A stretch of 64,000 nt of DNA from Pseudomonas sp. 102515 (GCF_031085165.1 NZ_JAVHTY010000003.1:1-64000), one strand, 5' to 3'. Positions 8,626 to 19,066 are shown, counted from the stretch's first letter. Translations and numbers: made by a program. The notes: generated from the sequence alone by a model not told the origin.

Positions 8626-9360
8626 TTACTTGCCGGCGCCGTCCGGCACGAAGACGTAGCCCACGCCCCAGACGGTCTGGATGTAGCGCGGCTTGGACGG
8701 ATCGGGCTCGATCATCCGGCGCAGGCGCGAGATCTGGACGTCGATGGAGCGCTCCAGGGCATCCCATTCGCGACCACGGGCCAGATTCATCAGCTTGTCG
8801 CGGGTCAGCGGCTCACGGGCGTGGTCGACCAGTGCCTTGAGCACGGCGAATTCGCCGGTGGTGAGCATGTGGGTCTCTTCGCCACGCTTGAGTTCGCGGG
8901 TGGCCAGGTGCAGGGCGTAGTCGCCAAAGGTCACCACCTCGTCGGTACCGGCAGGAGCGCCAGGTACCACCGGGGCCTGACGGCGCAGCACGGCCTTGAT
9001 GCGGGCTACCAGCTCCAGCGGATTGAAGGGCTTGGCCAGGTAGTCGTCGGCGCCCTGGTCGAGCCCCTGGATGCGGCTGCCTTCGTCGCCCTTGGCGGTC
9101 AGCATGATGATGGGGATGCGATTGCCGCTCTCGCGCAGTCGGCCGCAGGCGGACAGACCGTCTTCGCCGGGCATCATCAGGTCCAGCACGACCAGGTTGA
9201 AGACCTCGCGGGCCAGCAGGCGGTCCATCTGCTCGGCACTTTCGACCGTGCGTACGCGATAGCCCTGTTCGGCCAGAAAACGCTCCAAGAGGCGGCGCAG
9301 CCGGGCGTCGTCGTCGACGACCAGGATCTTTTCACCTTCCGGGGCAACGGGGGTGCTCAT
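8626..9360 (-). CDS. amgR: OmpR/AmgR-type response regulator
   Basis: A cytosolic response regulator (244 residues) with an N-terminal receiver (acidic VVDDDAR, phospho-acceptor Asp60 in VVLDLMMPG, K in LAKPFNP) and a C-terminal winged helix of the OmpR class (TTGEFAVLKALV, RSIDVQISRLRRMIE, IQTVWGVGYVF). AAGGAGATATT precedes the ATG at 9360. It is the natural partner of the kinase at 6101-7420 although the two are about 1.2 kb apart. It is divergent from tex. AmgR in P. aeruginosa controls an envelope-stress regulon. Confidence 0.93.
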   Translation of the reverse strand: MSTPVAPEGEKILVVDDDARLRRLLERFLAEQGYRVRTVESAEQMDRLLAREVFNLVVLDLMMPGEDGLSACGRLRESGNRIPIIMLTAKGDEGSRIQGLDQGADDYLAKPFNPLELVARIKAVLRRQAPVVPGAPAGTDEVVTFGDYALHLATRELKRGEETHMLTTGEFAVLKALVDHAREPLTRDKLMNLARGREWDALERSIDVQISRLRRMIEPDPSKPRYIQTVWGVGYVFVPDGAGK

Positions 9361-9535
9361 AATATCTCCTTGTGATCTAGCACTGGATTATGCCGTAGGC
9401 CATCCGACCGCGGCATTGGGCCATTGTTAGCAGATTTTGCCCGCGCTGGGGCGGCGGCGCTGGCACGGGAGGCAGGGCTCCGGCGGGCTCGGGTATACTG
9501 CGGCCCGCTTTTTCTCGTGCAAGCCAGGTAGCCCG

Positions 9536-11854
9536 ATGGATATCAATAGTCGCATCGCCGAAGAGCTCGGCGCCCGCCCGCAACAGGTCGCCGCCGCCGT
9601 GGCCCTGCTCGACGAAGGGTCGACCGTGCCCTTCATCGCCCGTTATCGCAAGGAAGTCACCGGCAGCCTGGACGACACCCAGCTGCGTCATCTCGAAGAG
9701 CGGCTGCGCTATCTGCGCGAGCTGGAAGAGCGCCGCGGCGCGGTGCTGGCCTCCATCGAGGAGCAGGGCAAGCTGACCCCCGAACTGGCCCGCGAGATCA
9801 ATCTGGCCGACACCAAGACGCGCCTGGAAGACCTCTACCTGCCCTACAAGCAGAAGCGCCGCACCAAGGGCCAGATCGCCCTGGAAGCCGGCCTCGGCCC
9901 GCTGGCCGACGCCCTGCTGCAGGATCCGACCCTGACCCCGGAGACCGAGGCGGCCGCCTATGTCGATGCGGACAAGGGTGTGGCGGACACCAAGGCCGCC
10001 CTGGAAGGCGCCAAGTACATCCTCATGGAACGCTTCGCCGAGGACGCCGACCTGCTGGCTCGGCTGCGCGGCGTCCTGCAGCAGGACGCCATTCTCAGCG
10101 CGCGCCTGGTGCCGGGCAAGGAGACCGAAGGCGCCAAGTTCAGCGACTACTTCGAGCATGACGAGCCCTTCAAGGCGGTGCCGTCGCACCGTGCCCTGGC
10201 GATCTTCCGTGGCCGCAACGAAGGCATCCTCAGCGCCGCGCTCAAGCTCGGCGAAGAAGGCCCGGGCATCGCCCATCCCTGCGAGGGACTGATCGCTACG
10301 CATTTCGGCCTGAAGAACCAAGGTCGTGCCGCGGACAAGTGGCTTTCCGAGGTGGTGCGCTGGACCTGGAAGGTCAAGCTCTATACCTCCCTGGAAACCG
10401 ACCTGCTCGGCGAGTTGCGCGAAAAGGCCGAGGAAGAGGCCATCGCGGTCTTCGCCCGGAACCTGCACGACCTGCTGCTGGCCGCGCCGGCCGGTCCGCG
10501 CACTACCCTGGCGCTGGACCCGGGTCTGCGTACCGGCTGCAAGGTCGCGGTGGTGGATGCCACCGGCAAGCTGCTGGCCACCGACACGGTCTATCCCCAT
10601 GCGCCGCGCAATCAGTGGGACCAGACCCTGGCTACCCTCGGCGTGCTCTGCACCAAGCATGGCGTGGACCTGATCGCCATCGGCAACGGCACCGCCAGCC
10701 GCGAGAGCGACAAGCTGGCCGGCGAACTGATCAGCAAGTACCCGGGCCTGGGCCTGACCAAGGTGATGGTCAGCGAAGCCGGCGCCTCGGTGTACTCCGC
10801 GTCGGAGCTGGCCGCCCGGGAATTCCCCGATCTGGACGTCTCCCTGCGTGGCGCCGTGTCCATCGCCCGCCGCCTGCAGGATCCGCTGGCGGAGCTGGTG
10901 AAGATCGAGCCCAAGTCCATCGGCGTCGGCCAATACCAGCACGACGTCTCCCAGCTCAAGCTGGCGCGCAGCCTGGACGCCGTGGTGGAAGACTGCGTGA
11001 ACGCCGTGGGCGTGGACGTGAATACCGCCTCCGCCGCCCTGCTGGCGCGGATCTCCGGTCTCAACGCCACCCTGGCGCAGAACATCGTGCAGTTCCGCGA
11101 CGCCAACGGTGCCTTCGCCACCCGCGAGGCCCTGAAGAAGGTACCGCGCCTGGGCGAGAAGACCTTCGAGCAGGCCGCCGGCTTCCTGCGCGTGATGAGT
11201 GGCGCCAATCCGCTGGACGCCTCGGCGGTGCACCCGGAGACCTATCCCCTAGTGCAGCGCATCGCCGCCGATACCGGCCGCGACATCCGCTCGCTGATCG
11301 GCGATTCGGCCTTCCTCAAGCGTCTGGATCCGAAGAAATTCACCGACGAGAGCTTCGGCCTGCCGACGGTGACCGACATCCTCCAGGAACTGGACAAGCC
11401 CGGTCGCGACCCGCGTCCGGAATTCAAGACCGCGGTGTTCCAGGACGGCGTGGAGAAACTCTCCGACCTCAAGCCCGGCATGGTGCTGGAGGGCGTCATC
11501 ACCAACGTCACCAACTTCGGCGCCTTCGTCGACATCGGCGTGCACCAGGACGGCCTGGTGCATATCAGCGCCCTGTCGGAGAAATTCGTCAAGGATCCCT
11601 ACGAGGTGGTCAAGGCGGGTGACATCGTCAAGGTCAAGGTGATGGAGGTGGACGTGCCGCGCAATCGCGTGGGCCTGTCCATGCGCATGGGCGACACCCC
11701 CGGCGAGAAGGTCGACGGCAAGCCCGGCGCTCAGGCCCGCGGCAACGGCGGCAAGCCCCGCGCCGACAAGGGCGCCCCGCGCCAGAATCAACCGGCTCCG
11801 GCCAACCAGGCCATGGCGTCGCTGTTCGCCAATGCCAAGCAATTGAGGAAATAG
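9536..11854 (+). CDS. tex: Tex, S1-domain transcription accessory protein
   Basis: Tex is a cytosolic nucleic-acid-binding protein related to eukaryotic Spt6, implicated in transcription and stress tolerance. The 772-residue product shows the family order. The N-terminal helical region contains [17 protein letters not shown] YqgF/RNase H-like domain follows ([19 protein letters not shown]), then helix-hairpin-helix repeats ([19 protein letters not shown]). The C-terminal S1 domain ([20 protein letters not shown]) has a lysine/glycine-rich tail after it. I take ATG 9536 ([12 protein letters not shown]) as the start rather than the upstream in-frame codon. The thioesterase gene follows after 2 bases. 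Confidence 0.95.
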   Translation: MDINSRIAEELGARPQQVAAAVALLDEGSTVPFIARYRKEVTGSLDDTQLRHLEERLRYLRELEERRGAVLASIEEQGKLTPELAREINLADTKTRLEDLYLPYKQKRRTKGQIALEAGLGPLADALLQDPTLTPETEAAAYVDADKGVADTKAALEGAKYILMERFAEDADLLARLRGVLQQDAILSARLVPGKETEGAKFSDYFEHDEPFKAVPSHRALAIFRGRNEGILSAALKLGEEGPGIAHPCEGLIATHFGLKNQGRAADKWLSEVVRWTWKVKLYTSLETDLLGELREKAEEEAIAVFARNLHDLLLAAPAGPRTTLALDPGLRTGCKVAVVDATGKLLATDTVYPHAPRNQWDQTLATLGVLCTKHGVDLIAIGNGTASRESDKLAGELISKYPGLGLTKVMVSEAGASVYSASELAAREFPDLDVSLRGAVSIARRLQDPLAELVKIEPKSIGVGQYQHDVSQLKLARSLDAVVEDCVNAVGVDVNTASAALLARISGLNATLAQNIVQFRDANGAFATREALKKVPRLGEKTFEQAAGFLRVMSGANPLDASAVHPETYPLVQRIAADTGRDIRSLIGDSAFLKRLDPKKFTDESFGLPTVTDILQELDKPGRDPRPEFKTAVFQDGVEKLSDLKPGMVLEGVITNVTNFGAFVDIGVHQDGLVHISALSEKFVKDPYEVVKAGDIVKVKVMEVDVPRNRVGLSMRMGDTPGEKVDGKPGAQARGNGGKPRADKGAPRQNQPAPANQAMASLFANAKQLRK

Positions 11855-11856
11855 GT

Positions 11857-12240
11857 ATGAGCGGATCTCTCGCAGGCAAGGACAGCGCCTTCAGCACCCT
11901 GCTGGGCATGACCATCCACAAGGCCGAGGGTGGCGAGTCCGAGGTGCGCATGAGCGTGCAGGACAGGCTCATCAACCTGCACGGCAAGCTGCACGGCGGT
12001 GCCATCTTCTCGCTGATCGACACCGCCCTGAGCCAGGCCAGCCACAGTCTGTTCGACGGCCAGGCCGGCAGCGTGACCCTGGAGTGCAAGGTCAACTACG
12101 TGCGTGGCGTCAGGGACGGCGAACTGGTCTGCCGCGCCCGGGTGATCCACCCGGGCCGCAAGACCCATGTGCTGGAAGCCCAGGTGCATCAGGGCGACAA
12201 GCTGATCGCCCTGGCCCAGGCGACCTTCGCCTGCCTGTGA
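11857..12240 (+). CDS. PaaI-family hotdog thioesterase
   Basis: A 127-residue single hotdog-fold protein, probably an acyl-CoA thioesterase. The motif LHGKLHGGAIFSLIDTALSQA (an HGG-type catalytic loop) is typical of PaaI and YdiI-like enzymes, and the C-terminal strand pattern AQATFACL fits. The start lies 2 bases after the tex stop, so it is probably co-transcribed. The exact acyl substrate cannot be read from the sequence. Confidence 0.87.
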   Translation: MSGSLAGKDSAFSTLLGMTIHKAEGGESEVRMSVQDRLINLHGKLHGGAIFSLIDTALSQASHSLFDGQAGSVTLECKVNYVRGVRDGELVCRARVIHPGRKTHVLEAQVHQGDKLIALAQATFACL

Positions 12241-12450
12241 CCGGCCCGGCCGGGTGGCGGCGAAGCGGCGCATATCGCCCTTTGCCGTCGCCTGAGCTAC
12301 GCTGGGAGCCAACCGAGCGGGTTGCGGTCTGAGGCTTGAACCCGGACCGCGGCAGTGACTGCTGCCCCCGCGTCGGTCCTGGCCGGCAACCCTCATTTCA
12401 GTCGGTTTCTTCTACCCTGCCCGGGGCGAGTACCGCCAAAGGAAGTCAAC

Positions 12451-14028
12451 TTGAGCGATATCCTGTCCCGCCGCCTGGCCCTGCTCGGCGCTGATCCCAC
12501 CCTTCTGGCCGAATGCCTACACGGCATCGAGCGCGAGACCCTGCGGGTGGACGCCCGTGGCCAGCTGTCCCGTCGCCCCCATCCCCGGGCACTGGGCTCG
12601 GCCCTGACCCATCCGCAGATCACCACGGACTACTCCGAGGCCCTGCTCGAATTCATCACCCCCACCGGCACCCGCACGCCCGAGGTGCTGGACGCGCTGG
12701 ACCGGGTACACCGCGCCGCGGTCGCAGAACTCGAGGGCGAGCGCCTCTGGAGCGGCTCCATGCCCTGCGCGCTGCCGGCGGAGGACGAGATCCCCATCGC
12801 CGACTACGGCAGCTCCAACATCGGCCGGCTCAAGCATGTCTATCGCCGCGGCCTGGCCCTGCGCTACAGCCGCACCATGCAGTGCATCGCCGGCATCCAC
12901 TACAACTTCTCGCTACCGGAAGCGGCCTGGGAGCGCCTGCGCCAGCAGGAAGGTGACGCCCGCGATGCCCGCGACTACCAGTCGGCACGCTACATCGCCC
13001 TGATCCGCAACTTCCGCCGCTACAGCTGGCTGCTGATGTACCTGTTCGGCGCCTCGCCGGCGCTGGACGTGGGCTTCCTGCGCGGCCGGCCGCACCAGTT
13101 GCAGACCCTCGATGAGCGGACCCTCTATCTGCCCCATGCCACCAGCCTGCGCATGAGCGACCTGGGCTACCAGAGCAACGCCCAGGCCAGCCTGACGCCG
13201 GACTACAACGACCTGACCACCTACACCGAGAGCCTGAGACGTGCGGTGGGCACGCCCTACCCGCCCTATGCGGAGATCGGCACGCACCAGAACGGCGAGT
13301 GGGTGCAGCTCAACACCAACATCCTGCAGATCGAGAACGAGTACTACGCCACCATCCGCCCGAAGCGCGTCACGCGCAGCGGCGAGCGGCCGGTGCAGGC
13401 GCTGATGGCGCGCGGCGTGCAGTACATCGAGGTGCGCTGCCTGGACATCGATCCCTTCCTGCCGCTGGGCATCGATACCACCGCCGCCCTGTTCCTCGAC
13501 GCCTTCCTGCTCTATTGCGCCCTGGAAGGCAGCCCGCCGCTCAACGGCGAGTGCAGCGAATGCACCGACAACTTCGCCAGCGTGGTGCGTGAAGGCCGCA
13601 AGCCCGGTCTGCGTCTGCAGCGGCACGGCGCCTCGGTGACCATGATCGACTGGGCGGCGGAGATGTTCGACCAGATCGAGCGTTGCGCCGAGACCCTGGA
13701 CGCCAGCCTGGGCGGTGACGCCCATCGCCGGGCGGTGGCAGTGCAGCGGCAGAAGGTCGCCGATGTCCGCCTTACCCCCTCGGCGCGGGTGCTGCAGGAG
13801 TTGCGCGAACGCAACGAGAGCTTCGCCGAATTCGGCCTGCGCCAGAGCGAGGCCCATGCGGCCTATTTCGCCAGCCACCCGCTAAACGATGGCGAGCGTG
13901 AGGGTTATGCGCAGATGGCGCGTCAGTCGCTGGACGAGCAGGCGGAGATCGAGGCGGCGCCCCAGGGGGATTTCGATACCTTCGTAGCGGCCTATCAGGC
14001 GAGCATTCTGGCGACGATCGGGGTGTAG
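12451..14028 (+). CDS. gshA: Glutamate-cysteine ligase (gamma-glutamylcysteine synthetase)
   Basis: Catalyses the first step of glutathione synthesis, joining glutamate and cysteine with ATP. The 525-residue protein is full length with family segments [43 protein letters not shown] and [13 protein letters not shown]. The start is read as TTG 12451 ([14 protein letters not shown]), because AAAGGAAG lies 7 bases upstream and Pseudomonas GshA proteins begin [12 protein letters not shown]. No in-frame ATG fits. It is followed by an 880-bp non-coding repeat nest. Confidence 0.95.
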   Translation: MSDILSRRLALLGADPTLLAECLHGIERETLRVDARGQLSRRPHPRALGSALTHPQITTDYSEALLEFITPTGTRTPEVLDALDRVHRAAVAELEGERLWSGSMPCALPAEDEIPIADYGSSNIGRLKHVYRRGLALRYSRTMQCIAGIHYNFSLPEAAWERLRQQEGDARDARDYQSARYIALIRNFRRYSWLLMYLFGASPALDVGFLRGRPHQLQTLDERTLYLPHATSLRMSDLGYQSNAQASLTPDYNDLTTYTESLRRAVGTPYPPYAEIGTHQNGEWVQLNTNILQIENEYYATIRPKRVTRSGERPVQALMARGVQYIEVRCLDIDPFLPLGIDTTAALFLDAFLLYCALEGSPPLNGECSECTDNFASVVREGRKPGLRLQRHGASVTMIDWAAEMFDQIERCAETLDASLGGDAHRRAVAVQRQKVADVRLTPSARVLQELRERNESFAEFGLRQSEAHAAYFASHPLNDGEREGYAQMARQSLDEQAEIEAAPQGDFDTFVAAYQASILATIGV

Positions 14029-14453
14029 ATACGTAGGTTGGGTTGAGACGGCTCCATCGTCGAAACCCAACGTTGTGGTGCCAAAGAGCTTGTTGGTGCC
14101 CTAGCTGTTCATTGAGCTTTGCTGGTGTTTCTTGTTTCGCCCACCCGGGCGACTCACTTTTTTCAGTCACGAAAAAAGTAAGCAAAAACGCTTGCCCCGA
14201 CCATCCGGCCCTCCGCTACGCTACGGATGACTCGCGTTGCTCGCCCTTCGGGCCAGCCTGCGGCTGTTACTCCGCTACGCTACGTTTCGTTCACGCCAGC
14301 GCCGTTCCGGGGTCGGCCTACACGGGCCGTCCATGGCCCGTTAGGCCTCTCGCCGCAGCCCTGCGGCTCGACCCACTCCACGACACTGGCGTTCGCCCTC
14401 CTGCACGGAGCGTTTCGCCAGACTGAAAGTTCTGGTTGCAGAGCCGTGAACAG

Positions 14454-14474
14454 CCCGTAGCCCGTAGCCCGTAG
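14454..14474. repeat. Three tandem copies of CCCGTAG
   Basis: Three perfect 7-base direct repeats stand immediately at the left edge of the inner GTAGCGTGG palindrome. They could be a small target duplication that expanded, or slippage. Confidence 0.7.
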
Positions 14475-14553
14475 CGTGGACAACGGCGCAGCCTTGTCCA
14501 CGGAGCATGGACATGCGTACCAGTGGAAAACGCTGTGCGGTTTTCCACGCTAC
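14471..14553. repeat. Paired palindromes of the GTAGCGTGGA type (REPIN-like)
   Basis: The first stem is GTAGCGTGGACAA (14471-14483) against TTGTCCACG (14494-14502). The second is GTGGAAAACG (14523-14532) against TTTTCCACGCTAC (14541-14553). The outer ends GTAGCGTGG and CCACGCTAC are mutual inverses, so the pair forms a symmetrical two-hairpin unit about 83 bp long, as REPINs do. Confidence 0.65.
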
Positions 14554-14922
14554 AAAGGTGTAAGCACCAGGCATCAGGCTGACGCCCCGTCCCCGTCAGT
14601 GAGGTCGAGTGCAGGTGTCGCGCAAGGGGATGCGAGGCAGGACGCCGAGCAAGGCGTGAGGGGCAGGAGGCCCCTTCGTGCCGTGCCCCTGGAGCGGCGC
14701 CGGAGCGAGGGGACCCGGAGCGCAGCGGAGGGCCGAACTGTCGGGGCGTGCTTTCTTTTGCTTACTTTTCTTTGCACGAGCAAAGAAAAGTGAGTCGCCG
14801 GCCAGGCGAAACAAGAGCCACCAGCAAACTTCAATAACTAGCTGATGCGCCCGTAGGCCAAACCCACAGTACCGTTGGGCTTCGACGATGCAGCCGTCTC
14901 AGCCCAACCTACGAGCGCGCCC

Positions 14923-16221
14923 TTACAGGCCCTTCTCGAAGATCTTCGAATTGCGCTGGAAGTTGTACAGCGACGCCCGCGCGGCAGGCAGGCGTTCCAC
15001 GCCGCTCGGCTCGAAGCCGCGCTCGCGGAACCAGTGGGCGGTCTTGGTGGTGAGCACGAACAGGGTGCCGAGGCCGCGCTCGCGGGCGCGCTGTTCGATG
15101 CGCGCCAGCAGGGCGTCGCCACGGCCGCCGTGGCGGTAGTCGGGATTGACCGCCAGGCAGGCCAGCTCGCCCGCCGCCGAGTCGGCGATGGGATAGAGCG
15201 CCGCGCAGGCGATGATCAGGCCTTCGCGTTCGACGATGCTGAATTGTTCGATCTCGCGCTCCAGTACCTCGCGGGAACGGCGCACCAGGATGCCCTGCTC
15301 TTCCAGCGGGCGGATCAGCTCCATCAGGCCACCGACATCGGCGATGGTCGCCTCGCGCAGGGTCTCGAAGGGTTCCTGGGCCACCAGGGTGCCGCTGCCG
15401 GCGCGGGTGAAGAGTTCGGTGAGCAGGGCGCCGTCCTCGGCGTAGCCGACGATGTGGCAGCGGCGCACCCCGCCGCGGGTGGCCTGGGCGGCGGCGTCGA
15501 GCAGTTCGGCCTGGTAGGAGCTGCCCAGGCGCGCCAGATGGGTGGGGATCTGCTGCGGGCCGATCTCGCGGATCAGCGCGCCCTGTTCGTCCAGCAGACC
15601 CGGTTCGGCACCGTAGAGCACCAGCTTGTCGGCGCCCAGGTCGATGGCGGCGCGCATGGCGACGTCTTCGCAGGCCAGGTTGAAGGTCTCGCCGGTGGGG
15701 GAATAACCCAGTGGCGAGAGCAGCACGATGGTGCGCTCGTCGAGCAGGCGACCGATGCCGCGGCGGTCGATGCGGCGGACTTCGCCGGTGTGGTGGAAGT
15801 CGACGCCGTCCTGCACCCCCACCGGGCGCGCGGTGACCAGGTTGCCGCTGGCGACCCGCAGGCGCGAGCCCTGCATGGGCGAGGCGGCCATGTCCATGGA
15901 CAGCCGCGCCTCGATGGCGCTGCGCAAACTGCCGACAGCGTCGATCACCGCCTCCAGAGTCGGGCCGTCGGTGATGCGCAGGTCGTTGTAGAAGCGCGGT
16001 TCGATGCCACGGGCGGCCAGGCGCGATTCGATCTGCGGGCGCGAACCGTGCACCAGCACCAGGCGCACGCCCAGGCTGTGCAGCAGCACCAGGTCGTGGA
16101 CGATGTTGCCGAAGTTGGGATGGGCGACGCCGTCACCGGGCAGCATGACGACGAAGGTGGCGTCGCGATGGGCGTTGATATAGGGCGAGGCGTGGCGGAG
16201 CCAGTTGACGTAATCGTGCAT
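14923..16221 (-). CDS. argA: N-acetylglutamate synthase
   Basis: Acetylates glutamate with acetyl-CoA, the first step of arginine synthesis. The 432-residue protein has the classic two domains. An amino-acid-kinase fold lies at about 1-280 (LVLVHGSRPQIESRL, LLSPLGYSPTGETFNLACEDVA). A C-terminal GNAT domain lies at about 285-432 (LACLAVNPDYRHGGRGDALL, the acetyl-CoA loop, and LFVLTTKTAHWFRERGF). The argE-type gene lies upstream on the same strand, so the two arginine genes are probably co-regulated. The ArgA type is expected to be feedback-inhibited by arginine. Confidence 0.95.
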   Translation of the reverse strand: MHDYVNWLRHASPYINAHRDATFVVMLPGDGVAHPNFGNIVHDLVLLHSLGVRLVLVHGSRPQIESRLAARGIEPRFYNDLRITDGPTLEAVIDAVGSLRSAIEARLSMDMAASPMQGSRLRVASGNLVTARPVGVQDGVDFHHTGEVRRIDRRGIGRLLDERTIVLLSPLGYSPTGETFNLACEDVAMRAAIDLGADKLVLYGAEPGLLDEQGALIREIGPQQIPTHLARLGSSYQAELLDAAAQATRGGVRRCHIVGYAEDGALLTELFTRAGSGTLVAQEPFETLREATIADVGGLMELIRPLEEQGILVRRSREVLEREIEQFSIVEREGLIIACAALYPIADSAAGELACLAVNPDYRHGGRGDALLARIEQRARERGLGTLFVLTTKTAHWFRERGFEPSGVERLPAARASLYNFQRNSKIFEKGL

Positions 16222-16384
16222 CGAGACGAAGACCCTTGGAGGATAGGCGGGAGGGTGAACGAGGGCAGGCAGGGCGTTCAGCGTCGTCGCAGCACGGAGG
16301 TTCCTCGACAGGGAGCGGATGGGCAGGCAGCGTCAGTAGACCGCCTGGAGTTTACAAAAAGTCACGCCGGGCGCGCGGGTCTGT

Positions 16385-17545
16385 TCATCGGGCGACGGCG
16401 GCCTCGCCCAGGCAGTAGTGGCCGATCAGTTGCTGCAGCAGCCTGACGGTAGGCGCGATCCGCGCCAGCGCCAGGTGTTCCTCGGGCTGGTGCGCGCAGC
16501 CGATGTCGCCGGGGCCGAGGACCAGCACCTCCTGGGTGATCGCCTGCAGATAGGGCGCCTCGGTGGCGAAGGCCACGGCGTCGGCGCGGTGCCCGGTCAG
16601 GCGTTCGGCCAGGCGCACCAGCTCGGCCTCGGCCGGCTGCTCGAAGGGCGGCACGGCGGGAAACAGCGGCTGGTAGTCGATCCGCACCCCGAAGCGCTCG
16701 GCGACCGGCTGCAGCCGCCCGCGGATGGCCTGGCGCAAGGCCTCGGGCTGCATGCCCGGCAACGGGCGCAGGTCGAATTCCAGGGCGCACTGGCCGCAGA
16801 TGCGGTTGGGGTTGTCGCCGCCATGGATGCAGCCCAGGTTGAGGGTCGGCTGGGGCACCAGGAACAGCGGATTGCGGTATTCGCGCTGCCACTGGGCGCG
16901 CAGGTCGAGCAGCTCGCCCATCACCGCCTGCATGGCGTCCAGGGCGCTGTGGCCCAGGCTCGGATCGGAGGAATGGCCGCTCTGGCCGAGGATGTCGATG
17001 CGCTCCATGAGGATGCCCTTGTGCAGGCGAATCGGCCGCAGCCCGGTCGGCTCGCCGATCACCGCGGCGCGGCCCAGGGGGCGGCCAGCCTCGGCCAGCA
17101 CCCGGGCGCCGTCCATGGAGGATTCCTCGTCGCAGGTGGCGAGCACGATCAGCGGCTGGCGCAACTGGCGCGGATCCAGTTCGCGCATCGCCTCGAGGAT
17201 CAGCGCGAAGAAGCCCTTCATGTCGCAGCTGCCCAGGCCGTACCAGCGATCGTCGGCTTCACGCAGACGCAGGGGGTCGGCCTGCCAGAGCGCGGCGTCG
17301 TAGGGCACGGTATCGGTATGGCCGGCCAGCACCAGGCCGCCCGGCCCGCTGCCCAGGGTGGCGATCAGGTTGAACTTGCCCGGCGTCACCTCCTGGGTCT
17401 CGCAGGCGAAGCCCAAGGCGCCGAACCAGTCGCTCAGGCGGGCGATGACGCCGGCATTGGACTGGTCCAGCGCCGCCTGGGTGCAGCTCACCGAGCTTTC
17501 GGCGATGAGGGTCGAGAACAGAGCTTTCAGCGCGGGCAGGGTCAT
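16385..17545 (-). CDS. argE: Acetylornithine deacetylase, M20A family
   Basis: A zinc-dependent deacetylase that releases ornithine from N-acetylornithine. The 386-residue product carries the M20 metal and catalytic motifs in order: AGHTDTVPYD, GSCDMKGFFAL, TCDEESSMDGA, GEPTGLRPIRLHKG, ATEAPYL and a C-terminal CAHQPEEH. The ATG at 17545 has GGAG 7 bases upstream and is preferred over the longer frame from 17605. Pseudomonas often makes ornithine through ArgJ transacetylation, so an ArgE-type enzyme may be accessory. It precedes argA by 163 bases. Confidence 0.92.
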   Translation of the reverse strand: MTLPALKALFSTLIAESSVSCTQAALDQSNAGVIARLSDWFGALGFACETQEVTPGKFNLIATLGSGPGGLVLAGHTDTVPYDAALWQADPLRLREADDRWYGLGSCDMKGFFALILEAMRELDPRQLRQPLIVLATCDEESSMDGARVLAEAGRPLGRAAVIGEPTGLRPIRLHKGILMERIDILGQSGHSSDPSLGHSALDAMQAVMGELLDLRAQWQREYRNPLFLVPQPTLNLGCIHGGDNPNRICGQCALEFDLRPLPGMQPEALRQAIRGRLQPVAERFGVRIDYQPLFPAVPPFEQPAEAELVRLAERLTGHRADAVAFATEAPYLQAITQEVLVLGPGDIGCAHQPEEHLALARIAPTVRLLQQLIGHYCLGEAAVAR

Positions 17546-17716
17546 GCGGGGTCTCCTGGTCACGGCTCCATCATGGCGCCATCCGCCGTGCGATGAAACC
17601 TTCATGGGCCTTGGCGACGCGGACCGGCTAAACTAGCGGCCACGTTCTCGCCGTCCGTCGTCATGACGCGCTCGGCACGGAGCCGGACCGTTCTCTTCCG
17701 GCGCCAGGATCCTCCG

Positions 17717-19066
17717 ATGGCCAAAGAAACCGAAATCAAGCTGCGCGCCAGTGCGGCCACCCTCGACGCCCTGCGCGCTCATCCGCTGCTGAAGAAGCGC
17801 TGCAAGGAGGGCTGGCAACGCCACGAACTCTCCAACTGCTATTACGACACCGACACCCGCGACCTGGCCCATGCCAAGGTGGCCCTGCGCGTGCGGCGTG
17901 ATGGCGAGCGCTATATCCAGACGCTCAAGAGCCGCGGCCAGAGCCTGGCCGGGCTGTCCGAGCGCAACGAATGGGAATGGCCACTGGCCGATGCCACCCT
18001 GGACACCGCGCTGTTCGACGACAGCTGCTGGCCGGCGGAGCTGGCCGACCTGGACCTGCGCCGCCTGCAGCCGGTGTTCGATACCGATTTCGTCCGCGAC
18101 GCCGCGGAAATCGCCTGGGGCCGGGGCAAGGCCCGGACCATCATCGAAGTCGCCCTCGACCAGGGCGAGGTGCGTGCCGGCGACCAGCGCGAGGCCATCG
18201 CCGAGGTCGAGCTGGAATTGCGCCAGGGCGAACCGGCGACGCTGCTGGAGCTGGCCGAGCAACTGGCCGCCGAGCTGCCGCTGATGCCCTGCGACATCAG
18301 CAAGGCCGAGCGCGGCTATCGCCTGCACGATGCATCGAGCTACACCCTCTATCTGTCCGCCCCGGAACTGGACGCCGAGACGCCGCTGGACGAGGCCGTC
18401 GCCCGCCTCGGCTGGCACCTGCTGGCCGGCAGCCAACGCCTGGCCGAACAGTATCGCTGGAACGGCCACTGGCGCCTGCTGGTGGACTGGGTGCACCAGC
18501 TGATCGACCTGCGCGCCCTGCTCGGCAGCCTCGGCCAGGCCGCCCCGCGGGCCACCAGCCGCGACCTGCGCCAGGCCCTCGATGAGTTGCTCGCCGACTG
18601 GCGACCGCTGGCCGCCATCGGCCAGGACGACGAGGAAGCCCGCCGCCAAGCGCCGCAGCGCTTCGCCGCCGAACTGGAGCAGCCGCGCTGGGGCCTGTTC
18701 TCCCTGCGCGCCGCGCGCTGGCTGCATGAGCGCACCTGGATCCAGGGGCGTACCGGCCGCGGCGAGCGCCAGGGCGTGACGCCGCTGGGCCAATGGCTGC
18801 CGCGCCTCCTGGCCCAGGAGGCGGCCGAACTGCCGCTGCTGCGCGCCATCACCGAACCCGAGCTGATCCAGCAGCAGCTGCCGCGCCTGGAGCGGATGCA
18901 GGTCTGGCTGCACCTGGCGCGTGGCGCCCTGGAGCTGCCTGAGGCCGACCGCCTGTATGGCGAGCTGGGCAAGCTGGCGCCGCTGAGCGCCCGTGGCGAT
19001 CTCGCCGGGGTAGCCGAACAGGCGCGCCTGGTCTACGGCCTGGCGCCGTGGAAAGCCCTGGCCTGA
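17717..19066 (+). CDS. ygiF: CYTH-CHAD inorganic triphosphatase (YgiF-like)
   Basis: A 449-residue cytosolic protein. The N-terminal CYTH domain (residues 1-200) begins with the diagnostic EIKLRA, with acidic and basic strand motifs (YYDTDTRDL, ALRVRRDGERYIQTLK, EVELELRQGEP) lining the tunnel. A C-terminal CHAD helical domain follows (about 225-449). E. coli YgiF hydrolyses inorganic triphosphate, and CHAD domains bind polyphosphate. ATG 17717 gives the expected ..MAKETEIKL start. Confidence 0.9.
   Translation: MAKETEIKLRASAATLDALRAHPLLKKRCKEGWQRHELSNCYYDTDTRDLAHAKVALRVRRDGERYIQTLKSRGQSLAGLSERNEWEWPLADATLDTALFDDSCWPAELADLDLRRLQPVFDTDFVRDAAEIAWGRGKARTIIEVALDQGEVRAGDQREAIAEVELELRQGEPATLLELAEQLAAELPLMPCDISKAERGYRLHDASSYTLYLSAPELDAETPLDEAVARLGWHLLAGSQRLAEQYRWNGHWRLLVDWVHQLIDLRALLGSLGQAAPRATSRDLRQALDELLADWRPLAAIGQDDEEARRQAPQRFAAELEQPRWGLFSLRAARWLHERTWIQGRTGRGERQGVTPLGQWLPRLLAQEAAELPLLRAITEPELIQQQLPRLERMQVWLHLARGALELPEADRLYGELGKLAPLSARGDLAGVAEQARLVYGLAPWKALA

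Larger units (their letters stand above)
14033..14912. repeat. 880-bp composite nest of inverted repeats, no gene
   Basis: The outer arms 14033-14071 and 14874-14912 (39 nt each) are inverted copies of the GTAGGTTGGG family, matching at about 36 of 39 positions. Inside them a second, longer pair is inverted: about 14103-14217 and 14718-14844. Both arms share TTTGCTGGTG, CTTGTTTCGCC, GGCGACTCACTTTT, AAAAGTAAGCAAAA and CGGCCCTCCGCT. The centre holds a third repeat type (14454-14553). Open frames here are short, lack good ribosome sites and follow the repeat symmetry, so I see no coding gene. Confidence 0.75.

Noticed and set aside
9377..11233. A 618-codon minus-strand open frame opposite tex
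   Set aside because: It is an antisense shadow of tex; composition is Gly/Gln/Ala-repetitive with no domain.
14043..14834. Several short frames inside the repeat nest
   Set aside because: They follow the repeat symmetry and appear in more than one orientation without ribosome sites.
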